NCBI GenBank assembly: GCA_963668015.2
Contig: CAXXCR010000012.1
Coordinates: 124,001 to 188,000 of the forward strand
Direction of reading: 5' to 3'
DNA: 64,000 bases
Origin: Ilyobacter_A sp963668015
GTDB lineage: Bacteria; Fusobacteriota; Fusobacteriia; Fusobacteriales; Fusobacteriaceae
How positions within the stretch are numbered: position 1 is the first letter of the stretch; every line of letters starts with the position of its first letter. A model generated the notes under the pieces. That model ran no database searches. It saw only the letters and a program-made list of their open reading frames with translations, and had not been told where the DNA came from. This document shows, piece after piece, positions 61,776-64,000 of this stretch. The position numbers and the translations under genes are program-made.

Positions 61776-62198
61776 ATGAAGAAATATCTGGCTCTGGATA
61801 TAGGCGATGTGCGTATAGGAGTGGCAAAATCAGACATAATGGGGATGTTTGCGTCTCCGCTTGAAGTTATTGATAGAAGAAAAACAAAGGCAGTGAAACG
61901 TATAAAAGAGATCTGTGTAGTTGAGAACACAAAGAATATAGTAGTTGGGATCCCTAAAAGTCTGGATGGAACCGAAAAAAGACAGGCTGAAAAAGTAAGG
62001 GAATTCTTGGGAAAACTAGAAAAAGAGATAAAAGGTTTGAACATAATAGAAGTTGATGAAAGATTTTCAACTGTTTCTGCAGACCGGATGCTAAATGAAA
62101 TGACTAAAAAAGATGCAAAACAGAAAAGAAAGGTTGTAGACAAGGTAGCTGCAACAATTATTCTGCAGACCTACCTTGATATGAATAGTAGAAAATAA
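61776..62198 (+). CDS. ruvX: RuvX/YqgF-family Holliday-junction resolvase-like nuclease
   Basis: A 140-residue RNase H-fold protein: ALDIGDVRIGVAKSD (first catalytic Asp), IVVGIPKSLDGTEKRQAEKVREF, the VDERFSTVSADRML strand and the last Asp in KRKVVDKVAATIILQTYLD. The family acts in 16S rRNA 5'-end maturation and was proposed as a resolvase; it lacks nothing expected. Linkage alaS-ruvX is common in bacteria. Followed 33 bp later by secD. Confidence 0.92.
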   Translation: MKKYLALDIGDVRIGVAKSDIMGMFASPLEVIDRRKTKAVKRIKEICVVENTKNIVVGIPKSLDGTEKRQAEKVREFLGKLEKEIKGLNIIEVDERFSTVSADRMLNEMTKKDAKQKRKVVDKVAATIILQTYLDMNSRK

Positions 62199-62230
62199 AA
62201 AGAGTTTTTAACTCAACGGGGGAGGACATC

Positions 62231-63451
62231 ATGAGAAAATCACTAGTTATTAAACTTGTACTAATCCTTATTGTCTTGTGTGGCGCTGCATGGCTCAGTT
62301 TTGTAAAGCCTACAAAATTAGGTCTTGACCTAAAAGGTGGAGTTTATGTTGTTCTTGAGGCAAAGTCTGAAGAGGGGGAAGTAATCGACAATTCCGCAAT
62401 GGAAAGGCTTACAGAAGTGCTGGATAGAAGAATAAACGGTCTCGGTGTAGCAGAGTCTGTTGTGCAAAGATCAGGTGAGAAAAGGGTAATTATCGAACTT
62501 CCTGGAGTAAAAGATACCGAGGAAGCGATAAAACTTATCGGTAAAACTGCACTTTTGGAATTCAAACTGGTAAATGAAGATGAAAGTCTTGGAGAAACAC
62601 TTTTAACAGGTAAAGACCTGGTGAAAGCCGACGTAACATATGATAATTTAGGAAGGCCTCAGATTGCATTTGAATTAAATGCAGAGGGGGCAAAACTGTT
62701 TGCGGAAATAACTAGAAAAAATATAGGTAAAAAATTAGCAATTACACTGGATGGAGAGATTCAAACAGCTCCGGTGATAAACACTGAGATACCTGGAGGA
62801 GCGGGTGTGATAACAGGAAACTACACTGTAGAGGAAGCAAAGGCTACAGCTACACTTTTAAATGCAGGGGCCTTACCTGTAAAAGCAGAAATACTTGAAA
62901 CTCGTGCAGTAGGTGCTTCATTAGGAGACGTTTCTATAGCTAAGAGTAAAAAAGCTGCTATAATTGCAGTAATGCTAATAACTGTATTTATGGTTTTATG
63001 GTACAGAATTCCAGGATTAGTTGCAGATTTGGCTCTTTTTAGTTTTGGACTGCTGGCTTTTGGAACTTTGAACTTCTTAGATGCTACATTGACATTGCCA
63101 GGTATAGCGGGACTTATACTTTCACTTGGAATGGCAGTAGATGCCAACGTAATCATATTTGAAAGAATAAAAGAGGAACTTAGATACGGAAATACCATAT
63201 TATCTTCTATAGAAAGCGGCTTCAAAAAAGCCTTCACGGCTATTTTCGACTCGAACCTGACTACCCTTATAATAACATTTATACTATTTACAATGGGTAC
63301 AGGTCCTGTAAAAGGGTTCGCCATAACATTAACGATAGGTATATTTGCTTCGATGTTTACGGCTATAACATTTACCAGAATTTTACTTAAAGGTTTCGTA
63401 ATTCTATTTAAAATTGAGAAGCCTGAACTATTTGGTGTTAGGGGGAACTAA
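62231..63451 (+). CDS. secD: protein translocase subunit SecD
   Basis: A 406-residue inner-membrane RND-type protein that pulls exported chains through SecYEG using the proton motive force. N-terminal TM1, the D1 motif KLGLDLKGGVYVVLEA, the P1 periplasmic domain (DRRINGLGVAESVVQRSGEKRVIIELPGV), and the C-terminal five-TM block beginning AVGASLGDVSIAKSKKAAII with GLILSLGMAVDANVIIFERIKEELR (motif D4). GGGGGAGG precedes the ATG. Short version of SecD (E. coli 615), as usual in Gram-positives and Fusobacteria. secF follows after 3 bp. Confidence 0.96.
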   Translation: MRKSLVIKLVLILIVLCGAAWLSFVKPTKLGLDLKGGVYVVLEAKSEEGEVIDNSAMERLTEVLDRRINGLGVAESVVQRSGEKRVIIELPGVKDTEEAIKLIGKTALLEFKLVNEDESLGETLLTGKDLVKADVTYDNLGRPQIAFELNAEGAKLFAEITRKNIGKKLAITLDGEIQTAPVINTEIPGGAGVITGNYTVEEAKATATLLNAGALPVKAEILETRAVGASLGDVSIAKSKKAAIIAVMLITVFMVLWYRIPGLVADLALFSFGLLAFGTLNFLDATLTLPGIAGLILSLGMAVDANVIIFERIKEELRYGNTILSSIESGFKKAFTAIFDSNLTTLIITFILFTMGTGPVKGFAITLTIGIFASMFTAITFTRILLKGFVILFKIEKPELFGVRGN

Positions 63452-63454
63452 AAA

Positions 63455-64000
63455 GTGAAAATAGATCTTATAAAAAATACAAAAATTTGGCTTGGAATTT
63501 CGGGCATACTAATAGCAGTGGCGTTATTCGGTTTAATATTTAAGGGGCTTAATTATGGAATCGACTTTACCGGAGGAAATCTTTTTCAATTGAAATTTGA
63601 AAAAGAGGTAACTTTGGACACTTTGAATCCGGTATTGGACGATATAGCTAAAGATATAGAGCAACTTGACTCTAGAAGCAGAAAGGTTCAAATTTCAGAC
63701 GGTAATGTCGCAATAATAAGAACTCCTGAGATGTCCGAGGATGAGAAAACTAAGTTTTTGAGTCAGCTTGAATCGCATTCTAAATACGAGCTTCAAAAGA
63801 GTGAGAAAGTTGGAGCTTCAATCGGTTCCGAGCTTAAAAGAACAGCTGTATATGCACTAATAATAGGTGGATTATTGATAGTTTTATACATAACTCTTAG
63901 ATTTGAATTTAAGTTTGCACTTGCTGCTATAATCGCTCTGTTTCACGATATAATTATAGCAGTTGGTTTTATGGCAATTTTAGGATATGAACTGAATACA
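63455..64000 (+). CDS. secF: protein translocase subunit SecF (3' end outside window)
   Basis: An open frame from a GTG at 63455 (AGGGGG about nine bases upstream) to the window end, 182 codons visible. It has TM1 (IWLGISGILIAVALFGLIF), the SecF signature GLNYGIDFTGGNLFQLKF, the P1 domain, and then KVGASIGSELKRTAVYALIIGGLLIVLYITLRFEFKFALAAIIALFHDIIIAVGF, as expected for TM2-3. It partners SecD in protein export. Confidence 0.95.
   Translation, partial: MKIDLIKNTKIWLGISGILIAVALFGLIFKGLNYGIDFTGGNLFQLKFEKEVTLDTLNPVLDDIAKDIEQLDSRSRKVQISDGNVAIIRTPEMSEDEKTKFLSQLESHSKYELQKSEKVGASIGSELKRTAVYALIIGGLLIVLYITLRFEFKFALAAIIALFHDIIIAVGFMAILGYELNT

Overview
The window reads as a chromosomal segment of a low-GC, Gram-negative-type (two-membrane) anaerobe. 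The best guess is a member of the Fusobacteriota (Ilyobacter/Propionigenium/Psychrilyobacter-like). This rests on AT-rich DNA, strong AGGAGG-type ribosome sites, frequent GTG/TTG starts and a complete-looking Lpt lipopolysaccharide-export set in an otherwise Firmicute-like codon context. The taxonomic call is inference; no rRNA or tRNA gene is visible.

Layout. 0-4.9 kb: end of a CorA/ZntB transporter, an ankyrin protein, a minus-strand rlmF-GNAT-alcohol dehydrogenase operon and a methyltransferase. 4.9-7.5 kb: an AT-rich accessory patch holding a phospholipase-D-like protein bracketed by a 12-bp direct repeat and an MDR oxidoreductase bracketed by two copies of an intergenic repeat. 7.5-18.3 kb: housekeeping, with an S24 repressor facing a small unknown gene, then walJ-like, a uracil-DNA-glycosylase-like gene, 5-formyl-THF ligase, yebC, recG, pilT, proS, flavodoxin, tcdA and trxA. 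18.3-20.9 kb: LacI regulator plus inositol-dehydrogenase-like gene with visible operators. 22.1-29.8 kb: TolC-MacA-MacB-type efflux operon, VOC protein, OmpR-type two-component pair and a small Spy/CpxP-like periplasmic protein. A shared direct-repeat promoter box suggests one envelope-stress regulon.

30.1-42.6 kb is the most unusual part: a LacI-type sugar/polyol regulon. It contains an exactly duplicated 1.84-kb gene pair (Gfo/Idh dehydrogenase plus xylose-isomerase-like TIM barrel), three substrate-binding lipoprotein genes (one frameshifted) with no ABC ATPase or permease, and a sodium:solute symporter. Five copies of one operator, TGTGTNCNNGNACACA, sit at the promoters of the regulator, both duplicated units and the symporter. 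The likely working model is uptake of a sugar or cyclitol by the symporter, oxidation by the dehydrogenase and isomerisation by the TIM-barrel enzyme, under control of the LacI protein.

43-64 kb: a dicarboxylate/amino-acid symporter, an LptD-like outer-membrane protein, thrS preceded by a threonine-rich leader peptide and a terminator (probable attenuator), a truncated acetyltransferase, dus, mutS, a giant LptC/LptA-type beta-taco protein, lptB, alaS, ruvX, secD and the start of secF.
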